DNA of 64,000 bases from DASUGC01 sp035606665 (lineage in GTDB: Bacteria > Acidobacteriota > Vicinamibacteria > Vicinamibacterales > SCN-69-37). The DNA is taken from assembly GCA_035606665.1 (NCBI GenBank), contig DATNEY010000033.1, positions 1-64,000 on the forward strand. Direction: 5' to 3'. A program made the translations under genes and the position numbers. Positions 23,717 to 31,154 of the stretch are shown here, in pieces; the first letter of the stretch is position 1, and each line of letters starts with the position of its first letter. Below the pieces are notes generated by a model, which saw only the letters and a program-made list of their open reading frames with translations, was not told where the DNA came from and did not search any database.

Positions 23717-24760
23717 GTGGCCGTGACGCTTGAAGAACTGGCCCGGCGCCTCGAGTGCCGGGTGGATGGCCCGGCGGCCGCCGGCGCGATCGAAATCGCA
23801 CGCGTCGCCGCGCTCGCCGACGCCCAGCCGGGCGATCTCACGTTTCTCTCGAATCCGAAATACGCATCCGACGTCGCTTCCACGCGCGCATCCGCCGTCA
23901 TCGGGGATGACAGCCTGACAGGGGCGCCGTGCCCGGTCCTCCGCACCAAGGACGTGTATCTCGTGATGGCGCGCGCCGTCGGGCTGCTCACACCGGCGGC
24001 TCGTCCGGCGCCCGGCATCAGTGCGCTGGCGTCGATCGATCCGACGGCGACCATCGGGCCGGACGTGTCCGTCGGCGCGTTCGTCGTCGTTGGTGCGCAC
24101 GCGCGCATTGGCGCTCGCACGGTGATTCATTCGCACGTCGCCATCGGGCGCGAGTCGACCGTCGGAGACGACTGCGAAATCCATTCACACACAGCGGTCC
24201 GCGATCGTGTCGGGATCGGCCATCGTGTCGTTCTTCAGAACGGTGTCGTGATCGGCGGGGATGGCTACGGATTCGCGCGACGGCCCGACGGCAGCCACGA
24301 AAAGATTCCCCAGGTCGGACGAGTCGTCATCGAGGACGACGTTGAGATCGGCGCGAACTCGACCGTGGATCGTCCGGCGATCGGCGAAACACGGATCGGC
24401 GCCGGGACGAAGATCGACAACCTCGTGATGGTGGCGCACGGCGTGAAGATCGGCCGCAACGTTCTGCTCGCCGCGCAGGCGGGCATTGCCGGAAGCACGA
24501 CGCTCGAAGATGGCGTGATCATGGCGGGCCAGTCAGGCGCCATCGGCCATGTGCGGCTCGGCAAGGGCGCGGTGGTCTCCGCGAAATCCGCCGTGACGAA
24601 GGACATCGAACCTGGCCAGCAGGTGGCCGGCATTCCGGCCGGGGACATCGCCGAGTGGCGCGAATCCGCCGTGCTGCTGCGCCGGCTGCCCGAACTTCGC
24701 CGGTTGATCTCGGATCTCGACGCCCGTCTCGCCGCGATCGAAGCACAGATCAAACGGTGA
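23717..24760 (+). CDS. lpxD: UDP-3-O-acylglucosamine N-acyltransferase
   Basis: 347 residues from GTG at 23717 (GTG 23723 is also possible). N-terminal uridine-binding domain (LEELARRL, GDLTFLSNPKYA), then about nine hexapeptide repeats of a left-handed beta-helix containing GGDGYGFARR, the catalytic-His region VMVAHGVKIGRN, and a C-terminal helix. It adds the N-linked acyl chain in lipid A synthesis. lpxA, lpxC and fabZ are not adjacent. Confidence 0.96.
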   Translation: MAVTLEELARRLECRVDGPAAAGAIEIARVAALADAQPGDLTFLSNPKYASDVASTRASAVIGDDSLTGAPCPVLRTKDVYLVMARAVGLLTPAARPAPGISALASIDPTATIGPDVSVGAFVVVGAHARIGARTVIHSHVAIGRESTVGDDCEIHSHTAVRDRVGIGHRVVLQNGVVIGGDGYGFARRPDGSHEKIPQVGRVVIEDDVEIGANSTVDRPAIGETRIGAGTKIDNLVMVAHGVKIGRNVLLAAQAGIAGSTTLEDGVIMAGQSGAIGHVRLGKGAVVSAKSAVTKDIEPGQQVAGIPAGDIAEWRESAVLLRRLPELRRLISDLDARLAAIEAQIKR

Positions 24761-24820
24761 CGAGCGCCGGCGACTGCTGAAAACCGGCCCAAAACGAGCC
24801 GGCATGCCATAATCCTCGTA

Positions 24821-26227
24821 ATGCTTCGCACGAAAACGTTTCGTTTCGTGTTCCTGCTGGCGTCCGTCCTCGTGACGACGAGCGCCACCGGCCCGGACAC
24901 GATCGTCAGGCCCGCCAAGTTCGATTACACGATGACGACGCTGCCGAATGGCCTCCAGGTCGTGTTCCTGGAAGACCACTCAACGCCGATCGTGCACGCG
25001 GCGCTGTGGTACCACGTCGGCTCGAAGGACGAGAAACCTGGCCGAACGGGATTCGCGCACCTGTTCGAACACCTGATGTTCAAGGGATCGCGCAATGTGA
25101 AGCCGGATCAGCACCCGTCCTGGATCACGAGCGTCGGCGGTCAGGCGAACGCGTTCACCGACGAGGACGCGACGGTGTACTGGCAGACCGTGCCGGCGCA
25201 GTACCTGCCGCTCGTGCTGTGGCTGGAGGCCGATCGCATGGCCTCGCTCGACGTGAGCGAAGAGAAGTTCCACAACGAGCGCGAGGTCGTGCAGGAAGAA
25301 CGGCGCATGCGGTTCGAGAATCAGCCGTTCGGACGGCTCCCCGAAATCATTTTCGACAAGGCGTTCACGACGCATCCATACAAACATCAGACGATCGGCA
25401 GCATGGAGGACCTGCAAAAGGCGCCGACGTCGGCGGTGCAGGAGTTCCACGATACGTACTACGTGCCGAACAACGCGACGCTGACCCTCGTCGGCGATTT
25501 CGAGACGAGGCAGGCGCAGGCGCTCGTCGAGCAGTACCTGGGCCGCGTGCCCAAGGGCAAGCCCGTGCCCCGGGACATCGCCAAGGAGCCTCCGCAGAAG
25601 TCCGGAACGGAGTTCACCGTCTCCGAGGCCTGGCCGCTGCCGGCGGTGGTCGTGTCGCATCACATCACCTACGACGGCCATCCCGACGCATATCCGCTGC
25701 ACATCCTCGCGAAGATCCTGTCGGATGGCGACAGCTCGCGCATCTACCGGTCGCTCGTCTACGAGAAGCAGATCGCGCTCGCGGCCTTCGGCGAGGCCAA
25801 GCTCATCGAGCATCCCAACCTCTTTTATGCGGTCGCGATCGTCCAGCCGCCGAACAAGCCCGAAGCGGTGCTGAAGGTGCTGCAGGGTGAGCTCGATCGA
25901 ATCAAGACGGAGGGCGTGACGGCCGCGGAGCTCAGCCGCGCGAAGCGCCAGTTTGCGCGCGACTACATCCTCGGTCGCGACACCGTGCAGCAGAAGGCAC
26001 TGCATCTGGCGCACGCGGTGGTGATTCACAACGACATCAAGACGGCGGATGGAGAATTCGACCTCTTCCAGAACGTGACCGTCGCGGACGTGCAGCGCGT
26101 GGCAAAGGCCTACTTCACCTCCGAATCGCGCATGCTGCTGACGATTCTCCCGCGCGCCGGTTCGGCCGGACGGCCGGGCGTGTTGCCGCCTGGCTTTGAA
26201 CTGCCCCGCGAAGGAGGCCGCCGATGA
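24821..26227 (+). CDS. M16-family zinc metallopeptidase (catalytic partner)
   Basis: 468 residues with a signal peptide (FRFVFLLASVLVTTSATG). The inverted zinc motif H80-LFE-H84 lies in FAHLFEHLMFKGS, with the distal glutamate in the REVVQEERR segment about 75 residues later. It is followed by the second M16 domain (PLHILAKILSDGDSSRIYR). Such exported pitrilysin-like peptidases work with a non-catalytic paralogue, here the next gene, which overlaps by 4 bp. Periplasmic. Confidence 0.93.
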   Translation: MLRTKTFRFVFLLASVLVTTSATGPDTIVRPAKFDYTMTTLPNGLQVVFLEDHSTPIVHAALWYHVGSKDEKPGRTGFAHLFEHLMFKGSRNVKPDQHPSWITSVGGQANAFTDEDATVYWQTVPAQYLPLVLWLEADRMASLDVSEEKFHNEREVVQEERRMRFENQPFGRLPEIIFDKAFTTHPYKHQTIGSMEDLQKAPTSAVQEFHDTYYVPNNATLTLVGDFETRQAQALVEQYLGRVPKGKPVPRDIAKEPPQKSGTEFTVSEAWPLPAVVVSHHITYDGHPDAYPLHILAKILSDGDSSRIYRSLVYEKQIALAAFGEAKLIEHPNLFYAVAIVQPPNKPEAVLKVLQGELDRIKTEGVTAAELSRAKRQFARDYILGRDTVQQKALHLAHAVVIHNDIKTADGEFDLFQNVTVADVQRVAKAYFTSESRMLLTILPRAGSAGRPGVLPPGFELPREGGRR

Positions 26228-27720
26228 GGATGACCGGCCGCATGAGGCTCTTTGTCTCGGCGCTCGTCGCGGGCCTGCTCACCATCTGCGGAGCGGACGC
26301 CCAGCAGTGGCCGCGCAGCAATCCGCCCGGACCGCTCGGCGCGCGGCCGGTGGACTTTCCGCCGTACGAGATCAAGACGCTTCCGAACGGCCTTCAAGTC
26401 CTCGTCGTGCTCCATCACGAGCAGCCGTCGGTGTTCTTCCGGTTGCTGGTGCGCGCCGGCGCGGTCAACGAATCGGCCGACAAGCCCGGCGTCGCGAACT
26501 TCGCGGCTGGCCTCCTGAATCAAGGCACGAAGACGAAGGATGCCGGGGAAATCGCGAACCTGATCGAATCGGCGGGCGGCGTGATCGGCAACGGCTCCGG
26601 TAACGAGCTGACGTTCGTCAGCGGCGCGGTCATCAAGGATCAAACGGACCTGATGTTGTCGCTCGCGGCCGACATGGTGCAGAACCCGGCGTTCTCCCAG
26701 GGCGAGATCGATCGCCGCAAGAGCCAGACGCTGTCGTCGCTCGAAGTGAGCTACGACGACCCGGAGTCCATCGCGAATCTCGTCTTCAACAAGCTGATCT
26801 TCGGTTCTCACCCGTACGGCCGGCCGGCGGAGGGCACGCGCGAATCGATCGCGCGGCTCACGCGCGACGACCTCGTGGCGTATCACCGCACCTGGTTCGT
26901 ACCCAACAACTCGCTTCTCACCATCGTCGGCGATCTCAAGGCCGAGGAAGCCTTTGCCGCCGCACAGAAGGCGTTCGGCAGCTGGGAGAAGCGCGAGATC
27001 CCGGCGCTGAAGCCGATCGATCCGCCGCCACCCACGCGCCGGCTCGTCGTCATCGATCGCCCCGGATCGGCGCAGACCGAGATCCGCGTCGGACACGTCG
27101 CGATTCCGAGAACGCACCAGGAGTACGTGCCGCTCGACCTGGCCATCAGGATCCTTGGCGGCGAGGGGGCGAATCGGCTGTTTGGCGTGCTGCGATCGGA
27201 ACGTGCCCTGACCTACGGCGCCTCCGCGGATCTCAATGCCTATCGCATGACCGGCGAAATCGTGGCCGAGACCGACACGCGCACGCCCGCGACCGGTGAA
27301 GCCCTGCGGCTGATGGTGGATGAGTTCTCGCGGCTGCAGCGCGAGTCCGTGAATCCGCTCGAGCTGCACGGCGCGCAGGACTTTCTGGCCGGAAACTTCG
27401 CTTTGACCATCGAATCGCCGAGCGCGATTGCACAGCAGGTCATGGCGCACATGTTCTTCGGTCTCGACCTGTCGGAGATCGAGACGTATCGCGACCGCGT
27501 GGAGCGCGTGACGACCATGGACATCCAGCGGGTCGCCAAGCAGTTCCTCAAGCCGGATCAGCTCTCGATTGTGCTGGTCGGCGACGCGTCGGCGTTCGCC
27601 AGTCAGCTCAAGTCGCTTGGTTTCGCCGACTTCGAGCGCATTCCGCTCGCCGACCTGGATCTCAATTCCCCGACACTCCGGCGCGGCGGCCGGCAGCCAG
27701 GCCCACCGCCCAGTCAGTGA
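26224..27720 (+). CDS. M16-family protein, non-catalytic partner
   Basis: 498 residues with a signal peptide ending ADAQ. The fold is M16 (LPNGLQVLVVLHHEQPSV, YDDPESIANLVFNKLIFG, RILGGEGANRLFGVLRSE), but the HxxEH position reads PGVANFAAGLLNQG, so zinc is not bound. In two-gene M16 systems this subunit shapes the chamber while the neighbour cleaves. Overlaps both neighbours by 4 bp (ATGA, GTGA). Confidence 0.92.
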   Translation: MRMTGRMRLFVSALVAGLLTICGADAQQWPRSNPPGPLGARPVDFPPYEIKTLPNGLQVLVVLHHEQPSVFFRLLVRAGAVNESADKPGVANFAAGLLNQGTKTKDAGEIANLIESAGGVIGNGSGNELTFVSGAVIKDQTDLMLSLAADMVQNPAFSQGEIDRRKSQTLSSLEVSYDDPESIANLVFNKLIFGSHPYGRPAEGTRESIARLTRDDLVAYHRTWFVPNNSLLTIVGDLKAEEAFAAAQKAFGSWEKREIPALKPIDPPPPTRRLVVIDRPGSAQTEIRVGHVAIPRTHQEYVPLDLAIRILGGEGANRLFGVLRSERALTYGASADLNAYRMTGEIVAETDTRTPATGEALRLMVDEFSRLQRESVNPLELHGAQDFLAGNFALTIESPSAIAQQVMAHMFFGLDLSEIETYRDRVERVTTMDIQRVAKQFLKPDQLSIVLVGDASAFASQLKSLGFADFERIPLADLDLNSPTLRRGGRQPGPPPSQ

Positions 27721-28859
27721 CCCAGCCGCGGGTGATGATTTCCTGCGGCGAGGCCTCCGGCGATATCTACGCCGCGGGCCTCGTCGCCGCACTTCGACAC
27801 CTCGAACCAGACATCGATATCTTCGGCTTTGGCGGGCCGCGGATGGCCGCGGCCGGCGCGCGCCTGTCCGGCGAGTTCCGCGAGTTCTCGGTAACGGGAA
27901 TCGTCGAGGCGCTGCGTGTCCTGCCGCGTTCGTTCCGGATGCTCCGGCACCTTCGGAGCGAAGCGGCGCGACTGCGCCCGGATGTCTTTGTCGCGATTGA
28001 CTTTCCCGATTTCAACTTCCGGCTGCTTCCGGCGATGGCCGGGCTTGGGATTCCAGTCGTCTACTACGTCAGTCCGCAGCTCTGGGCCTGGCGGGAAAGC
28101 CGTATCGAGACCATCAAGAAGTACGTGCGGAAGATGCTCGTGATCTTCCCGTTCGAAGCGGACATGTACAAGAAGGCCGGCGTGCCCGTCGAATTCGTCG
28201 GGCACCCGCTCGTCGACCTGGCCGTGCCAACGAGAGATCGCTTCGACGTGCTCGCAGCGGCGGGCCTCGATCCGCACCGGCCGGTCGTGGCGCTGCTGCC
28301 GGGCAGCCGCCGCAATGAAGTGAGCCAGATCCTGCCGACATTGGTGGACGGCGCGGCGCTTGTCGCCTCGAGAGTGCCCGGTGTGCAGTTCCTCGTCGCC
28401 CGGGCGCCGTCGCTGGATGACGAACTGTTCGCGCCAATCGAACGGCTGCGTCAGCGGGGCGTCCCCGTCGCCATCCTGACTGAGGCGGCAGACGACGTGC
28501 TGGCCGCGTCCGACGTGGTCATCACGGCGTCTGGAACCGCGACCGTTCAGACCGCCCTCCACGGCAAGCCAATGGTGATCGTCTACCGGCTGGCGCCGCT
28601 GACGTACAACATCGCGCGGCGGTTCGTCCGCGTCCAGCTCTACGGCATGGTCAATCTCGTTGCCGGAAAACCCGTCGTTCCCGAGTTGATTCAGGATCGT
28701 TTCACGGCCGAAGCGGTCGCCGCCGAAGTCACGCCGCTCCTGACCGACGCCGCACGATCGGGCGAGATGCGGCAGTCCCTTGCCACCGTTCGGGCCAGAC
28801 TCGGCGCGCCAGGCGCATCGGCACGCGCCGCCGCGGCGGTGCTCGGGACTACAATCTAG
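27717..28859 (+). CDS. lpxB: Lipid-A-disaccharide synthase
   Basis: 380 residues. MISCGEASGDIYAAGLV near the N terminus, IDFPDFNFRL, YYVSPQLWAWRESR, FPFEADMYKKAGVPVEFVGHPL and LPGSRRNEV are diagnostic of LpxB (GT19), which joins UDP-diacyl-GlcN with lipid X. GTG start inside the stop of the M16 gene, indicating coupling of lipid A synthesis with envelope peptidases. Confidence 0.96.
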   Translation: MTQPRVMISCGEASGDIYAAGLVAALRHLEPDIDIFGFGGPRMAAAGARLSGEFREFSVTGIVEALRVLPRSFRMLRHLRSEAARLRPDVFVAIDFPDFNFRLLPAMAGLGIPVVYYVSPQLWAWRESRIETIKKYVRKMLVIFPFEADMYKKAGVPVEFVGHPLVDLAVPTRDRFDVLAAAGLDPHRPVVALLPGSRRNEVSQILPTLVDGAALVASRVPGVQFLVARAPSLDDELFAPIERLRQRGVPVAILTEAADDVLAASDVVITASGTATVQTALHGKPMVIVYRLAPLTYNIARRFVRVQLYGMVNLVAGKPVVPELIQDRFTAEAVAAEVTPLLTDAARSGEMRQSLATVRARLGAPGASARAAAAVLGTTI

Positions 28860-28861
28860 CG

Positions 28862-29443
28862 ATGCGATCGTTCGTCGTCTCTGTCGCCGCGCTCGCCTGC
28901 ACCGTCCTGACCCTCGAAGCCAACGTCGTCATCCCCGCTGAGTTCCGCGAAATCGTCCGCGAATCGAGCCTCATCGTCCGTGGACGTGTCACCGACGTGC
29001 GGTCGGAGATCGCGGCGGGCGTGGGCATCGAATCGATCGCGACCGTCGCGGTCGAATCGCGGATGAAGGGCGATTCGCCCTCGTTCGTCTACGTTCGCGT
29101 GCCCGGCGGGGAAGTGGGCCGATCCCGGGTCGTGATGACCGGGTCAGTCACATTCAAGGCCGGACAGCGAGCGGTCTTCTTCCTCCGAGCGGCCGGCGCG
29201 GACTCGACCATGCGCCCGGTCGGACTGACACAAGGGATCTATCGCGTGCAGCCGGAGCCGCGGACCGGGCAAGCCGTCGTGGCGCCGCCGCTCGTGAGCG
29301 GTTTCACCGAAGCGCGATCGGGACCGGCCGTGCGCGGCGACACCCGGCGCAGGCTGCTGCCCGTGCAGGAGTTCGAGGGTCTCGTACGCCTCGTCGTGGC
29401 GTCCTCTGGAACCGCAGCTGTACCGCGAGGAGGTGGACGTTGA
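28862..29443 (+). CDS. Exported protein of unknown function
   Basis: 193 residues with a signal peptide (FVVSVAALACTVLTLEA). The mature part resembles a small beta domain (SSLIVRGRVTDVRSE, VESRMKGDSPSFVYVRVPGG, RAVFFLRAAG), the kind of region found before metalloproteases. I do not recognise a named family. Two bases after lpxB and overlapping the matrixin gene (TTGA), so probably part of one secreted cassette. Confidence 0.6.
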   Translation: MRSFVVSVAALACTVLTLEANVVIPAEFREIVRESSLIVRGRVTDVRSEIAAGVGIESIATVAVESRMKGDSPSFVYVRVPGGEVGRSRVVMTGSVTFKAGQRAVFFLRAAGADSTMRPVGLTQGIYRVQPEPRTGQAVVAPPLVSGFTEARSGPAVRGDTRRRLLPVQEFEGLVRLVVASSGTAAVPRGGGR

Positions 29444-30444
29444 AGACCAGACGTCGCATCCTCGCGCTCATCGTCGTGGCGGTCGCGGTGGCCGCGGGTC
29501 CCGCACTTCACGCGTATCTCAAACTCGGTTACACGCTGAACGGGCGCCTTGTCGGACTCGAGTGGACGACGGCCGTGCCGTATCGGGTCACGAACCGCGA
29601 CATCACGGGAGTCACGGCGGCGCAGCTGCAGGGCACCGTCGCCGCCTCGTTCGCCGAATGGGCGCGGCCCGCGAATGTCCAGATTGGATCGCAGTTCCTC
29701 GGCTTCACGAGCATCGATCCCGCCATCAAGGACGGGCAGACCGTCATTGGCTTCAGGTCCCGGCCGGACCTCGATCGTACGCTCGGCGAAACGTCCTTCG
29801 AGTTCGATGCCGTGACGGGTCAGTTCATTGGCGCCGACATCTTCCTCAATTCGTTCTTCGACTGGTCCGTGGCGGCGAACGGCGATTCGTCCCGGTTCGA
29901 CGTGCAGTCGATCATGACCCACGAGATCGGCCACCTGCTCGGACTCGGCCACTCGGCGCTAGGCGAGACGGAGCCGCGAAGCGGCGGCGGGCGCACGGTG
30001 CTTGGGAAGCGCGCCGTCATGTTTCCGATCGCCTATCCGCGCGGCAGCGTTCGCGATCGCACGCTGCAGGCGGATGACGCCGCTGGTATCACGGACATCT
30101 ATGGCACCACGCAGGCGGGCCGCGATCTCGGCGCCATCGCGGGCAAGGTGACGCTCAACGGATCGGGCGTGTTCGGCGCCCACGTCACGGCCTTCAACAT
30201 GTCCACCGGCGAGCTGGTGGCTGGCTTCACGCTCAATAACGCCGGGGACTTCGTGATCGCCTCGCTCGCCCCGGGCGTCTACATCGTCCGCGTCGAGCCC
30301 CTGGACGATGCGGACATCGATGGATTCTTCGACGATGACACGCCGCTGAACCTGAATTTCCGGGCGGCCTACTACACCAAGCAGGTGGCGGTCCCGAAGG
30401 GTGGGACCAGCGGCTCGATCGAGATCAAGGTGAAAGCGAAATGA
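29440..30444 (+). CDS. Secreted matrixin-type metalloprotease with C-terminal regulatory domain
   Basis: 334 residues, TTG start at 29440 preceded by AGGAGG at good spacing. Signal peptide (to about residue 24), then a metzincin domain with the full zinc site HEIGHLLGLGHS (His161, His165, His171) and a Met-turn candidate AVMFPIAYP. After about residue 228 a carboxypeptidase-regulatory-like beta-sandwich follows (AIAGKVTLNGSGVFGAHVTA, GDFVIASLAPGVYIVRVEP). Likely secreted or surface attached. Confidence 0.88.
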   Translation: MKTRRRILALIVVAVAVAAGPALHAYLKLGYTLNGRLVGLEWTTAVPYRVTNRDITGVTAAQLQGTVAASFAEWARPANVQIGSQFLGFTSIDPAIKDGQTVIGFRSRPDLDRTLGETSFEFDAVTGQFIGADIFLNSFFDWSVAANGDSSRFDVQSIMTHEIGHLLGLGHSALGETEPRSGGGRTVLGKRAVMFPIAYPRGSVRDRTLQADDAAGITDIYGTTQAGRDLGAIAGKVTLNGSGVFGAHVTAFNMSTGELVAGFTLNNAGDFVIASLAPGVYIVRVEPLDDADIDGFFDDDTPLNLNFRAAYYTKQVAVPKGGTSGSIEIKVKAK

Positions 30445-31151
30445 CCGGCGTAAGACGGAGTCTCGTTGCGGTTACGGCGGTCACGGTTCTCGCGATGTTC
30501 ACGGCAACGGGGGCGGAGGCGCAGGGTGCGCCTGGCGCGAAGCCGGCGCCCAAAACCAAACGCGCGAAGGAATTCCTGATCGGGGGCATCGTGACCGGGC
30601 CGACGCCGGTCGGATCGGCGGATGCCGAGTTGCTGAACGGCGCGGGTGACGCATCGGTCACCCTGTTCAAGACGACCAGCAAGATCGCGCCAGGCTTCGG
30701 CCTCGAGTCGAACATCGGACTGCAGATCGGCAAGGCGCTTTGGGTGGAAGTGTCAGGCAGTTTCACGCGCGCTAGCATCAACACCGACATCCGCAGCGAT
30801 TTCGAGAACGCGTTCGACGAAACGATCTCCTCCTCGATGTCGCGTTTCACGGTCGAGGGCGGCATCGTGAAGTACTTTCACGAGAAGGGATCTCGCGCCT
30901 GGTTCGTCCGCGGAACCGGCGGCTGGATGCGCGAGACCGCCGGCGGCAACACGCTGACCGGGGATGGTGTCATTGCCGGTGGCGGACTTGGATTCCGGCA
31001 GTGGTGGCGTACGAACGGCAAGGGCTCGGTCAAACGCGTCGGCCTCCGCGTGGAAGGCCGCGCCGTTGTTCGTACGGGTGGGATTTCGCTCGGGGAAAAA
31101 GGCGTCCGGTTCGGACCGGCCGGCGCGGTTCATCTTGTGTTTGGATTCTGA
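30441..31151 (+). CDS. Exported beta-barrel-like protein
   Basis: 236 residues, signal peptide (VTAVTVLAMFTATGAEAQ). The mature region has regular amphipathic strands and Gly-rich turns (GFGLESNIGLQIGKALWVEV, AWFVRGTGGWMR, GGGLGFRQWWR) and ends in the aromatic LVFGF, as outer-membrane barrels do. Start overlaps the matrixin stop (ATGA). It may be an outer-membrane partner of the preceding protease; that link is inference from position. Confidence 0.6.
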   Translation: MTGVRRSLVAVTAVTVLAMFTATGAEAQGAPGAKPAPKTKRAKEFLIGGIVTGPTPVGSADAELLNGAGDASVTLFKTTSKIAPGFGLESNIGLQIGKALWVEVSGSFTRASINTDIRSDFENAFDETISSSMSRFTVEGGIVKYFHEKGSRAWFVRGTGGWMRETAGGNTLTGDGVIAGGGLGFRQWWRTNGKGSVKRVGLRVEGRAVVRTGGISLGEKGVRFGPAGAVHLVFGF

Positions 31152-31154
31152 TTC

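Noticed and set aside
26110..27792. 560-codon minus-strand reading frame
   Set aside because: Antisense to the second M16 gene; no family motif and no upstream ribosome binding site.
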